64,000 bases of DNA, taken from contig OY744519.1 of NCBI GenBank assembly GCA_963556195.1, positions 106,296,500-106,360,499 on the forward strand, in the 5' to 3' direction. The notes below the pieces were generated by a model. It searched no databases. It saw only the letters and a program-made list of their open reading frames with translations, and was not told where the DNA came from. This document shows, piece after piece, positions 45,472-54,338 of this stretch. Position numbers and translations under genes: made by a program. The DNA is from Sepiola atlantica. Taxonomy: Eukaryota; Mollusca; Cephalopoda; Sepiida; Sepiolidae. Positions within the stretch are counted from its first letter, which is position 1; each line of letters starts with the position of its first letter.

Positions 45472-45640
45472 TGTTGTGCGTAATATACGTCGGGGTTATG
45501 TTGTGTACAAATAAGACTGAGGTCACGTGTGGATGAAAAAAAGTACAGAATAGTATGTTACAGGAACGCTTCTCTATAAATAGTGTCTAGAAGAATCCAT
45601 ATAAACGAGAAATAGGGTAGATAACAATTAAATCATAGCA
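45472..45640 (-). repeat. 5' LTR of the nested element
   Basis: Begins TGTTGTGCG on the plus strand like the other LTR (TGTTGTGAC) and ends ATAGCA at the duplication. It carries CTCTATAAATAGTG, read on the minus strand as a TATTTATAGAG promoter-like box. Confidence 0.6.
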
Positions 45641-45645
45641 GTTTC
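45641..45645. repeat. Right 5-bp target-site duplication (GTTTC)
   Basis: Matches 43691-43695. Confidence 0.85.
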
Positions 45646-46518
45646 CGATATCACTTCTTTATTGGAGTCAAATTTCTGTTAAGGTCCACAAACAGCCAAT
45701 AGTCGACGGTGGCTAGATCTGGAGAATGAGGCGGGTACGGAAGCAATTTGAAGTTCAGTTCATATAGTTTGGTAATCGTTGTGATCGATTTGTGACAAAG
45801 TTCATTGTATTTGTGCAAGAGCACATTTTTTTAATTATGGCTGTTTTAGGCATTTTCATCCTTCTAACGCACCAGTAATACCATATAATTATTTTTCTTT
45901 TCACAAGGTAGTCAATGAACAAAATACGGAGGGCAAAACGTGTTCTGCTAATGTTTGTATCTTTAGTTGCTTTGGATAGATTTCACCTGCTGCTTTTCAC
46001 TCAGCTGAATGTCAATTTGACTCTGCAGTGAAATGGTGGGTCAATTTTGTATCAATTGTCACATATTGACGCAAAAATGATCTTTTGTTGTGTTTGAACA
46101 GTGGCAAAAAACGCTCTGAATAGGCAACGCGTTGTTATCTTGTATCGACTGTGAGCAAACGCGGCATCCAGTTGAAACACAGCATTCTCATTAACAAATG
46201 TTAATGCAAAATATCAAATACACTGCTTTCTTATAATGTCAACTCTCATGCTATCTCGTACAACTTAAATTTATGATTGGCTAAAACGCATGTGGGCACT
46301 TTTTGATTTTTTCAGAAGAAATACCGAATTTGGGTGACTGGGCGGTCATCATTATTTGTATCTCTACGACTGCGTTTAAAGTTAGTATACTACATCTTAT
46401 CAATTATTCTTGACAGGGAACAGTCCAAATTACACTTATTAAGACATTGCTTTGCGTGAACAGTATTTTGCCATCAGAAAGCAATGCTTTATCAAAACAC
46501 GAAATTTAGATTTTCCAT
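45641..46518 (-). pseudogene. mariner transposase, N-terminal and catalytic part (split gene)
   Basis: Start codon at 46518-46516 opens MENLNFVF. The following blocks match a cecropia/mellifera-type mariner transposase, in order: NKCNLDCSLSRII, TNFKRSRRDTNNDDRPV, LANHKFK, SSVFDILH, NWMPRLLTVD, RFLPLFKHNKRSFLRQYVTI then DTKLTHHFTAESN (first catalytic Asp kept, neighbouring Glu changed to Thr), FIDYLVKRKIIIWYY, and LLPYPPHSPDLATVDYWLF (last Asp block). They are spread over several frames with stops. The 'HQDNAP' block carrying the second catalytic Asp is unreadable. The gene is cut after FDSNKEVISET by the LTR element and resumes at 43695. Terminal inverted repeats were not resolved. Confidence 0.88.
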
Positions 46519-47485
46519 TGTTTGTTTTTTAATTTGCAATAGGAGCTTTACTTAAATAACTGTAATTTGTAAACTAATAATCTAATTGGGCTCAAATTTT
46601 ACACATGCTCTTTGAAGGTTAGTACGTTATAAAAACATGGATTTTTATTAGTGGCTCCATCTATATGTTAGGCTCTGAATTTATTTAGTTATATGTTATG
46701 TTGAGGTCGAATAAATAAAGAGGGGGTTCGTTTGACAAAAAAGAATAAAAGGGTTATTACATTCTAATGTTATTTGAGCGCAGTCTGTTAACGACGAAAT
46801 TACCAGTGTATTGAAGTCCTGTGCTATTTTGCTATGGTCGTTTGCATGATTTAACACTGGAGTTGTAATGTAAGATTTTTAATGTTGCCCTGTCGTTAGG
46901 GCTACAAGTGTGAAGACCAGTAAGTCTATACAGGCTTATGTCAATATACTACACCCATTTACATTCATATAACTTTCAATAACTTTCAATACGTACTTCT
47001 TGACCAATGAACATGCTGCGATAGTCTCATTCGAAGGATAAACGGCAATATGGCCGCGAGATCAGTGTTCCGCTCGTTGGCCATAGGAATATTCAGCCAA
47101 TCGAACAACGTGTTATTGGATATGAGAACAGTTCCGTTTCATCTCGTAAACAGTTTTTTCCTTTTTTAAGAATTTTTTTCATTTTATGATTTTCTGAGAC
47201 TCAATTCAAACCATTCTCTTTATTTTCCATCGCATATTAAAAAATCTTCAATGCAAATTTGTCCTTGCTTTTTGTCTTGTTCTTTGCATCTTTTAAATAA
47301 CTAAAGAAAGCGTACGAATTAATCGTAAGTTCTTACGCACGTACGTATCTTACAACAAAATAAGTGGTCCATATCCCTATCTTCTAATTAACACTTTGCC
47401 CGTGTAAAATATTCCAGAACGAAGTAATGGCAAATGTATATTAAGTGCTAGCCGGAATGTAGTGCAAATATGACACAATATGATG
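46519..47485. other. Mariner 5' flank and unassigned sequence
   Basis: Should include the mariner 5' terminal repeat, but I could not identify it. The rest is AT-rich with no recognised feature. Confidence 0.45.
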
Positions 47486-47489
47486 CATG

Positions 47490-48090
47490 GCGCACATTGT
47501 TCTTACAATATCAAGGAGTAAAGCTGCCATCACGGAAAAACTAAGGTATTGCGTTTAAATTGATTCAGAGTCTCTTTCTCTGAATAAAAATGTTTATCAT
47601 TCGAAATTAATAAGAAAAAAGTAAAATAAAATCTAAATGATTTTTAATAAAATATTGCATTTAAAAACGTGGTCTCAAAAGGCATTCGTTAGTCTATTTT
47701 TTAATTTCCTAAATATCTAAGGATGCTTTTAAGAAATTATTTACTTTTATTACTACATAAGCGGCCACGTGCTCCAAGTTCAAAATTAAAAAAAACGGAC
47801 GTTGTCGATCTAACAACCTTGCAGCGAAGTCATAACATTGCTCCTACAATATCGAGGAGTAAAGCTGCCATAACAGAAAACCTAATGTATTGCGTTTAAA
47901 TGGATCTGGGCTCTTTTTCTCTGAAGAAGAATGTTTTATTTTTCGAAATCTTTGAAAAAAAATTTGTTTTAAACATTTAAATTCTTTATAATAAAATATT
48001 GCATCTCAAAACGTGGTCTCCAAATGCATTAGTTTGTCTGCTATCAATTTCTTAAATATCTAAGGATGTTTTAAGAACTTTCGATTTACA
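47490..48090 (+). repeat. Tandem pair of about 341-bp units
   Basis: 47490-47830 and 47831-48090 share, in order, GGAGTAAAGCTGCCAT, TATTGCGTTTAAAT, TAATAAAATATTGCAT, AACGTGGTCTC and AAATATCTAAGGATG. The offset is 341 bp. Divergence by eye is 10-20%, so this is older than the 18.6 and 53.7 kb duplications. The pair ends at a CA/TA microsatellite that abuts the hammerhead unit. Confidence 0.85.
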
Positions 48091-48092
48091 CC

Positions 48093-48096
48093 CCCC

Positions 48097-48153
<57 letters not shown>
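48093..48153. repeat. (CA)n-(TA)n microsatellite
   Basis: Short CCCCACACACAC run, then TA repeat, immediately left of the first hammerhead motif. Confidence 0.95.
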
Positions 48154-48156
<3 letters not shown>

Positions 48157-48176
48157 ACTAGTTCTCTCGTAATGTC

Positions 48177-48227
48177 ATTCATACTGACGAGTGTAAGGTA
48201 ACACAATACACACATATGTTTATGAAT
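48177..48227 (+). ncRNA. Hammerhead ribozyme motif 1 (type I, one strand decayed)
   Basis: Helix I is a perfect 7 bp (ATTCATA 48177-48183 with TATGAAT 48221-48227). The core strand CTGACGA (48184-48190) fits CUGANGA. Helix II is GTGT/ACAC (48191-48194 with 48201-48204). The second core strand reads AATA instead of GAAA (48205-48208). Cleavage would follow GTT at 48218-48220, which satisfies NUH. Because of the GAAA change this copy is probably inactive. Confidence 0.78.
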
Positions 48228-48550
48228 ATTTAAAATATTTATGTATTTAAAAATTTATGTTTATGCTCTAATAAGTTTAGTTCTTTGCGAGCCATTAAAT
48301 TTTAAAATAAAATTTAACTACGTTGCGAGGTTCTCTCCCTTTAAGATATTAGAATACTGCCTGATTTCTATTACTTGTGTTTACATTTAAAATACAATAC
48401 GTATTTGTCTCGCATTTCAAAGCGCGATGGCCCAAGGGTAAGACGCTGGATTACATGATACTTGTATTCAGAGTTTTAATCGTCTTACCAGCAGTACGGT
48501 CATGTCATACATACCGAAGAGTGTAAAGAAACACGAAACATATATATGTC
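48221..48550 (+). mobile_element. Hammerhead-bounded 330-nt unit (retrozyme-like)
   Basis: The interval between the two predicted cleavage sites (after 48220 and after 48550) is 330 nt. A tRNA-like segment at 48426-48482 (A-box-like TGGCCCAAGGG, B-box-like GAGTTTTAATC) lies in the 3' part. This arrangement, a pol III-like promoter and a unit flanked by type I hammerheads, is how metazoan retrozymes and schistosome Sm-alpha retroposons are organised. A transcript spanning both motifs could have released a monomer able to circularise. Confidence 0.62.
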
Positions 48551-48557
48551 TATGGAT
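48508..48557 (+). ncRNA. Hammerhead ribozyme motif 2 (type I, one core change)
   Basis: Helix I pairs ATACATA (48507-48513) with TATGGAT (48551-48557), with one mismatch. The first core strand is CCGAAGA (48514-48520; U4 to C versus CUGANGA). Helix II is GTGT/ACAC (48521-48524 with 48531-48534). GAAA is intact (48535-48538). A loop of about 8 nt and GTC (48548-48550) follow, giving a short helix III typical of Penelope/retrozyme hammerheads. Helix lengths equal those of motif 1. U4 to C is expected to reduce cleavage strongly. Confidence 0.75.
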
Positions 48558-48569
48558 AGTTATAGTTTT

Positions 48570-49175
48570 TTTTTAAATAATTATATATAAAGATAAGTAT
48601 ATTTATATGTTTATATATTTGTTTGTATATTATTCACTACTAAACTAATTAACCAATCATTATGAATTTAACAACACAGTTGCTAGACATAAATAGTCTA
48701 AATATTGATTTAATCACATCTTTTTTTTTGCTAATGAGGTAAAAAGGGTGTGGAGACCTTTTGTTAAAATTCACTTACCTCCGAATTTGTGAAATCTTAA
48801 AAATAAGTGTTAGACATCAATTTTATAATTATTTCCAAAATCTTAGTTTTTGGGGAGTAATTTAAAGGGTTTAAGAGGGCATACTATTGGAACAACCTCC
48901 TATTTAAAAAATCAACTATTTCAGATGTGTATGAAGTTTATTAGACACTAATTAAGCAAGATTCAATTACTTCTCAAGCCTTAAATTTGAGACATTATCT
49001 CGACTCAAAAAAATATCATGGATTTAGATCAAAATTAGAATAAAATTCTAGACATAAGGTTTAGTCTCATAATATCTTGATTTTAATTTTTGTAACAGAA
49101 TAGAAAATTGGCACACAACTGTTCTATTCGTTGAATGAATTTTACCCGTCCTGGGACGGATATTATTCTAGTATA
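48570..49175. other. AT-rich stretch, nothing recognised
   Basis: No coding or repeat identity recognised apart from short TA runs. Confidence 0.5.
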
Positions 49176-49179
49176 CACG

Positions 49180-49695
49180 CACTAGTATACACACACTAGT
49201 ATAGTTATTCTTCTAATATAAGTGTATACACACATTCTAGAGTGTCGTTGGTCTTTCTGTACAAAGGTTTATCAGGACAACCTGGCATTAGGATACTTCC
49301 ACCGACAGGTAAACCCTGACATTATATTCAAAATAACATACCATTCGAATCCTAAATAAGATCACCTCGACACGGCTATACACTGACTCATACGACGAAT
49401 GGTGCATTTTATCCAAGTAATGTTACCTTAAATAATTGCACTCAGCTGGATACTCCACCAGACAAGGTGAATTCTTGTCTTGGAATCCGGTAGGACCAAA
49501 AGAAAGATATACTGTAACATAGTTAACTGGTCAATTGGGGGTAGGAAGATGAACGTTCTTAACTTCTTTACTGACTCAAGTTGTATAGGTAAAGGGGAAC
49601 TTTAATGGATTATTCGAATATCTATATATCTCAAATAGAGATAAAGTTTTAGCCTCTTTTGAATGTTGAGAACTTCGACTGAAGTTAAATAAAAC
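49180..49695 (-). repeat. Unclassified interspersed repeat, copy 3
   Basis: Reverse complement of the family at 9.26-10.17 kb. Landmarks on the plus strand are GGTAAACCCTGACATTATAT, CGAATGGTGCA, GTTAACTGGTCAATTGGGG and ATCTCAAATAGAGATAAAG. It again abuts a TA microsatellite on its 5' side (49713). A CACTAGTATACACACACTAG direct pair sits at its 3' end. Confidence 0.85.
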
Positions 49696-49709
49696 AAAAT
49701 ATCATGTTT

Positions 49710-49712
<3 letters not shown>

Positions 49713-49788
<76 letters not shown>

Positions 49789-49797
49789 ATGTGTGTG
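49713..49797. repeat. (TA)n-(TG)n microsatellite
   Basis: TA repeat to 49772, then TG repeat, which merges with the TGTGG start of the hammerhead unit. Confidence 0.95.
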
Positions 49798-50031
49798 TGT
49801 GGATGACTATATAAAGCTCACTCCCGGGGTAGAGCTTAATTTGTAAGGATATCGCCAACTGCCATTAGCTTTAAGGCATAGCTCATTAGGTAAAAACTAA
49901 TTCGAGCCACGGCAATTGCAATGTTTACCTTGAGATATATCTTATATTCAGTCAGTGTCGCATGATTGCGTAGGGGTTAGAAGCGCCGACCGTCAGCTCG
50001 ACGGTCGAGTTTCAATCATAGCTTGGTCTAG

Positions 50032-50074
50032 CCGCACTGATGAGCTGTGAAACAGCGAAACAGTCTATATGTGG
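50032..50074 (+). ncRNA. Hammerhead ribozyme motif 3 (intact core)
   Basis: Helix I pairs CCGCA (50032-50036) with TGTGG (50070-50074), with one G-U pair. The core strand is CTGATGA (50037-50043). Helix II is GCTG/CAGC closed by TGAAA (50044-50056). GAAA is at 50057-50060. Helix III is very short (C, loop AGTCT), and the cleavage triplet is ATA (50067-50069). Both conserved core strands are perfect. The 15.2-16.2 pair is C-A, which weakens helix III. A dimeric or tandem fold may be needed, as described for hammerheads with minimal helix III. Confidence 0.78.
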
Positions 50075-50279
50075 ATGACTATATAAAGCTCCCTCCAGGG
50101 GTAAAGCTTAATTTGTAAGGATATCGCCAACTGCCATTAGCTTTAAGGCATAGCTCATTAGGTAAAAACTAATTCGAGCCACGGCAATTGCAATGTTTAC
50201 ATTGAGATATATCTTACATTCAGTCAGTGTCGCATGACGGTCGAGTTTCAATCCCTGCTTGAGGCACTAACTGGACTAG

Positions 50280-50322
50280 CCGAACTGATGAGATGTGAAA
50301 CAGCGAAACAGTTTGTATGTGG
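50280..50322 (+). ncRNA. Hammerhead ribozyme motif 4 (intact core)
   Basis: Same layout in unit 2: helix I CCGAA/TGTGG (one mismatch, one G-U), core CTGATGA (50285-50291), helix II GATG/CAGC with one mismatch, GAAA (50305-50308), loop AGTTT, and cleavage triplet GTA (50315-50317). Here the 15.2-16.2 pair is C-G. Confidence 0.75.
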
Positions 50323-50323
50323 A

Positions 50324-50324
50324 T

Positions 50325-50404
<80 letters not shown>
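50324..50404. repeat. (TA)n-(GA)n microsatellite
   Basis: TA run to about 50362, then GA run to about 50402, lying between the hammerhead array and the 2.1-kb inverted-repeat element. Confidence 0.95.
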
Positions 50405-50407
<3 letters not shown>

Positions 50408-52549
50408 TAAAGTGAAAGAATAGAATGAGGTGCGAATCAAATTTTATTACAATTCAATGTTCAGGCAAAGTTCTTTAAAGACGGAACTCATGAGTTCTAA
50501 AAGAAAATCTTCTCCTCAGAGGACCATTACCGCAATGACATTATCTAAAAATTAAACTTTGAAAAAATATATTAAAAATATATATAATAATACATAAATG
50601 TATATAAAATATCGGCCCAAAACATACTTTTTAGTAAAACTATACAGTTCATCCAAGTCAACAAGTCTAAAATAGCTCCAGGCAAGATATCAAAGTGGTT
50701 GATTAAAATTTAATCCAATTGGTGAATGGTGGTCCAAAAACGACAAAAGGTATCCAGGCGGAAAATTCGTTTGCTATCGATGCAGTAGATAACAGTGAAA
50801 ATTGTATTCAAGGTGTATGAAAATTAATAAAACGATAAAAAAAACTATAGAGAAAACAAATCATATGAAAAGTTCAGAAAACTCACTTATTGTTGAATAT
50901 TATAATGTCCAAATTCAGAGTCCCTAAGAACTGATAGGAGTAGTAGACGACGTAAGAAATCCGAAAGCGAACACTTCTTGATAAGACAACAGCACGAACA
51001 AAAATGAATTCAAACTGCGCGAACGAAAATGAATTCAAACCTCGCGCACAACGGATGTTACATGTCTTCAGTTAACAAGGAAAACGCCCACACAGTGTGA
51101 TAGATGTGTAAATTCAATTATATTATATAATACCGGATGTTATATGTTTGGGTCAGATCAGTTATGTATATATTTCAATATTAAAAGTCTGGGTCACATA
51201 GACGGATCTGTAAATTGAGGTCAGAGTCTCGATATGTCCCCCTCCAAACTTACTATTTGAACCTCTGCTTTAAGTATACAAACCAAATTCACATCTCTAG
51301 CCCTTCCATATAATTTAGAAGATTTATGAAATTAATAATTAAGATGTTGTTAACACATTTAGAATTTAATAATTTAAAACTTTTAAAATTTGAAAATCTA
51401 GACCCCCGCAATTTAATAACTTAAAAATTTAATAATTTAAAAAAAATTTTTAAATTAAAAAATCCAGACTTATACAACTTAAAAAAATATTTAAAGAGAT
51501 TTAAAATGATATTTAGGCATATTTAATGTCTAAGCCTTATAGGCAGGGAAGATTTAACACATACATCTCAAAGACTGGATATTCCGAAGCCGGTCCCGAC
51601 ACTCACTCAAGCAGCTACGGTGGTGGGCTGAATTGTGCATACTTGAATTTCCTCCTATGGCGACATTTGGAAACTAATTCATTTCTAGAGTTGATTAAAT
51701 TTAAACGTTTAGGTGCTGTGGCAATCATCACGGTCTCTAAATTGCATAGACCGCAGGATCTAGATCCTGGGTTATAAGAGTTTGATTTTTTCAGGATGGA
51801 CCATTTTATACTGTGTGAAATAATTTTGGATCTTAGATTTTAACTAAAGTAGTCAGTGATGTTTTGTTGTTGCTGACATCGTTATTGAAGGAGTAATTAT
51901 GCATAGATATGCGGGTTCTAATTAGATTTGCCGTAGCCTCAATATAAGTGTGTATCTTAGGGTTTGCTATTATTCCTGAACCACTTATATTTCTATTTAC
52001 GGGTCTACTTCTGTTTACTGTATTTTCATGATATGGATTAGGTTGGTTAATAGATTGTATATTATGGGTGGCGTTATCATTAACTACCGTTGGAAGATCA
52101 TTATCGGCTTGCTGAGGTTGAGGATAGATAGTAGAATTATTAGGTGTAGCATTATGGTGTAAACTAGTCATAATGCTCAGTTGTGGAGTTTGATTGCATT
52201 TATGTGATCTCTATGGTTTATTGTAGAATTATTTAGTTCAGTTACTGTACAAGTATAGACAATATCAGATTGGAGGAACTAGCATTGGATTGGATAGATT
52301 TTTTTTTTTTTGCTATTTGCTGAAATTATAGTTTGGGCTATGTTAGGCATAGTGGATTAGGACATTTTAATTGAGTTTTTATTTCCTACTACTTTACCTG
52401 CAGTAATGCAATTGCGGTAATGGTCCTCCGAGGAGAAGATTTTCTTTGAAAACTCATGAGTAAAGGATTTTAAAGAATTTTGCCTGAACATTGAATTGTA
52501 ATAAAATTTGATTCGCACATTATTCTATTCTTTCACTTCATCTATTGCT
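50403..52549. mobile_element. Unclassified 2.1-kb element with about 145-bp terminal inverted repeats
   Basis: 50403-50543 is the reverse complement of 52404-52548 at roughly 85-90% identity. Shared words are GTGAAAGAATAGAAT, GCGAATCAAATTTTATTACA, ATTCAATGTTCAGGC, GAAAATCTTCTCCTC and GGACCATTACCGCAAT. The interior has no recognised transposase or RT. Two open frames are present (51526-51777 plus; 51833-52171 minus, Asn/Thr/Ser-rich). It could be a DNA transposon derivative, a foldback element, or a Penelope-type element with inverted pseudo-LTRs. Confidence 0.75.
51833..52171 (-). CDS. Asn/Thr-rich ORF inside the 2.1-kb element
   Basis: 112 codons, beginning MTSLHHNATPNNSTIYPQPQ and rich in Asn, Thr, Ser, Pro and Gln, with no cysteines or membrane segment and no recognised motif. 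Its composition differs from the Ile/Tyr/Leu-rich artefact frames of this AT-rich DNA, so it may once have been translated. It could be an N-terminal low-complexity region of an element protein. Function unknown. Confidence 0.3.
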   Translation of the reverse strand: MTSLHHNATPNNSTIYPQPQQADNDLPTVVNDNATHNIQSINQPNPYHENTVNRSRPVNRNISGSGIIANPKIHTYIEATANLIRTRISMHNYSFNNDVSNNKTSLTTLVKI

Positions 52550-52641
52550 ATTAATGCTCTATCCAGTATATTGAGCTTTATTTTAACCGGATGTTCACTA
52601 ATTAAAGATATTAGTTTCCTCTTATATATTTTGTTGTATTA

Positions 52642-52645
<4 letters not shown>

Positions 52646-52710
<65 letters not shown>
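52646..52710. repeat. (TA)n microsatellite
   Basis: About 65 bp of TA at the 3' end of the following minus-strand SINE. Confidence 0.96.
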
Positions 52711-52714
<4 letters not shown>

Positions 52715-52734
52715 TTCGCACATACAAAAAAGTA

Positions 52735-52860
52735 ATCCATGGACACGTTGTTCTGGCTCACAGCTGTCATCAGCATGGCTAACTTAAACAAGGATCGAAC
52801 CGTCGATAATGATGTCTATAGTCCGGCGTCTTACGACTGGACTACACGCCCTGTCTAAAA
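52735..52860 (-). mobile_element. tRNA-like SINE with hammerhead-like tail
   Basis: Minus strand: A-box-like TAGTCCAGTCGTAAGACG and B-box-like GGTTCGATCC (52790-52799) with tRNA-like spacing. A helix I strand CCATG, core CTGATGA (52773-52767), a GCT/AGC stem, GAACAAC in place of GAAAC, GTGTC and the pairing strand CATGG (52741-52737) follow. Helix I is a perfect 5 bp. The second core strand is altered, so the ribozyme is probably dead. The element ends at the TA microsatellite. Confidence 0.68.
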
Positions 52861-53706
52861 ATATGTACGAGTTTTATCGCTAAAATATTAATTTTAATCA
52901 CCCAGGGAGTGAAACAATCGAAATAGTGAGCAAAAACAACGAACGCTGCAATCACCAATAAGAACAATTACATAAAAATACATAACATATTTTGGTGATA
53001 CAAATCGTACATATTTCTAGGCAGCACGTTATAGTTTATTTAATGGGTCTAGCTTGTTTAAAGTTAAAAGTATGATCATGTTGTAATGCATTAGGAAATA
53101 GTGCATTTAAGGAAATGTATTTTCTTATATCTCTTTTATGTTCACCAAGCTTTTTATTAGTAACCGTTGAGTTTAACCAACGTATATCTGATCGCCATTA
53201 TTGCATGGAACAGTTATACACCTACGTTATATGTGCGGGAGATAGAAAATGTTTTGTTGTTTTTAATGTTTGTTTTGTAGTTTGTATTGTTGGAATTCTT
53301 TGTTTATTTAGAGTATTGTAAATTATTGTATCATTGGTGTGAGTACGTAAAAGTAGATTTTCCTGGAAAATATTTATAGGGCTTTTTCTTTGCAATTAAT
53401 ATGAAATATCTTGGATATTGCAATGTTTTAGGGGAAATTTTTGATGTATTTTAATCATTTATCTAGATATTGTGAACTACAAATTCTGAATGAACTTAGG
53501 AAGAAACACATTAAAATGCCTGTTTTGATTTTGTTATTATAATGTGAGTAAAAAGTTATGCAGTATTTTTTGTGTGTATTCAGGCTAGCTATTTTACGCT
53601 ACATAACCAGCAATACTTTGTACATAACATGAATATTAAAACAAATTTAAAATAAAAATACTCATTCCATTTCATAAACGCATCACACATTTTGAATTAT
53701 AACGAC

Positions 53707-53964
53707 TATGTTTAGTTCGAAAAGTAACAAAAATAGTATGTTCACGTAATAACTTAACCACAGTTTTTTTTTAAATTCTAACGACTGTGTTTCGTTTGAA
53801 AAAAATATTTTCACGTCACAAACGCACCACATATTTTGAAATATTGTACTTGTATACTATTTCTTCAAAACAATCATCTTGAGAAAGTATTGAAATGAAG
53901 AGAAAACGTTGATGAATATATAAATTTATTTTCCATCACGTTGGAACATTATTTCCATAATTTT

Positions 53965-54021
<57 letters not shown>

Positions 54022-54273
54022 TAGTTCGAAAAGTAACAAAAATAGTATGTTCACGTAATAACTTAACCACAGTTTTTTTTAAAATTCTAACGACTGTGTT
54101 TCGTTTGAAAAAAATATTTTCACGTCACAAACGCACCACATATTTTGAAATATTGTACTTGTATACTATTTCTTCAAAACAATCATCTTGAGAAAGTATT
54201 GAAATGAAGAGAAAACGTTGATGAATATATAAATTTATTTTCCATCACGTTGGAACATTATTTCCATAATTTT

Positions 54274-54325
<52 letters not shown>
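53707..54325 (+). repeat. Recent tandem duplication, 2 x about 310 bp
   Basis: 53707-54016 and 54017-54325 are almost identical, differing mainly in the poly(T) length near 53765/54073 and the length of the TA tail that ends each unit. Inside each unit and just upstream (53640-53710) a looser sub-repeat, ACGACT(A/G)TGTTT(A/C)GTT, recurs. No coding content. Confidence 0.95.

Positions 54326-54338
<13 letters not shown>

Larger units (their letters stand above)
43696..45640 (-). mobile_element. Short Ty3/gypsy-type LTR retrotransposon nested in mariner
   Basis: Borders are TG...CA (plus strand TGTTGTGAC at 43696 and ATAGCA ending 45640), flanked by GTTTC duplications. Two LTR-like ends share a CTATA...AGTGTCTAGAA.A.TC.ATATA block followed by GAAATAG.GTAGAT. 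On the minus strand an integrase-like frame is the only coding content, so gag, protease and RT are missing. With a total of 1.95 kb it is an internally deleted copy. Confidence 0.85.
49798..50335 (+). mobile_element. Tandem tRNA-SINE/hammerhead array (two full units plus a start)
   Basis: Unit 1 is 49798-50069, unit 2 is 50070-50317, and the first 18 nt of a third unit follow. Units are about 95% identical where shared, beginning GTGGATGACTATATAAAGCT. Each unit carries a tRNA-like region (in unit 1 GATTGCGTAGGGGTTAGAAG, a GACCGT...ACGGTC stem and GAGTTTCAATC). Unit 2 has lost part of the tRNA-like arm by a short deletion. Each unit ends in a hammerhead motif, and the predicted cleavage points coincide with the unit boundaries. 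The array is bounded by TG/TA repeats. Confidence 0.8.

Noticed and set aside
46740..46850. TGTATTGAAGTCCTGTGC as the mariner 5' terminal repeat
   Set aside because: It resembles the mariner 3' end (CATTCAATAAGTCCCGTGC) but in direct rather than inverted orientation, so it cannot be the partner repeat.
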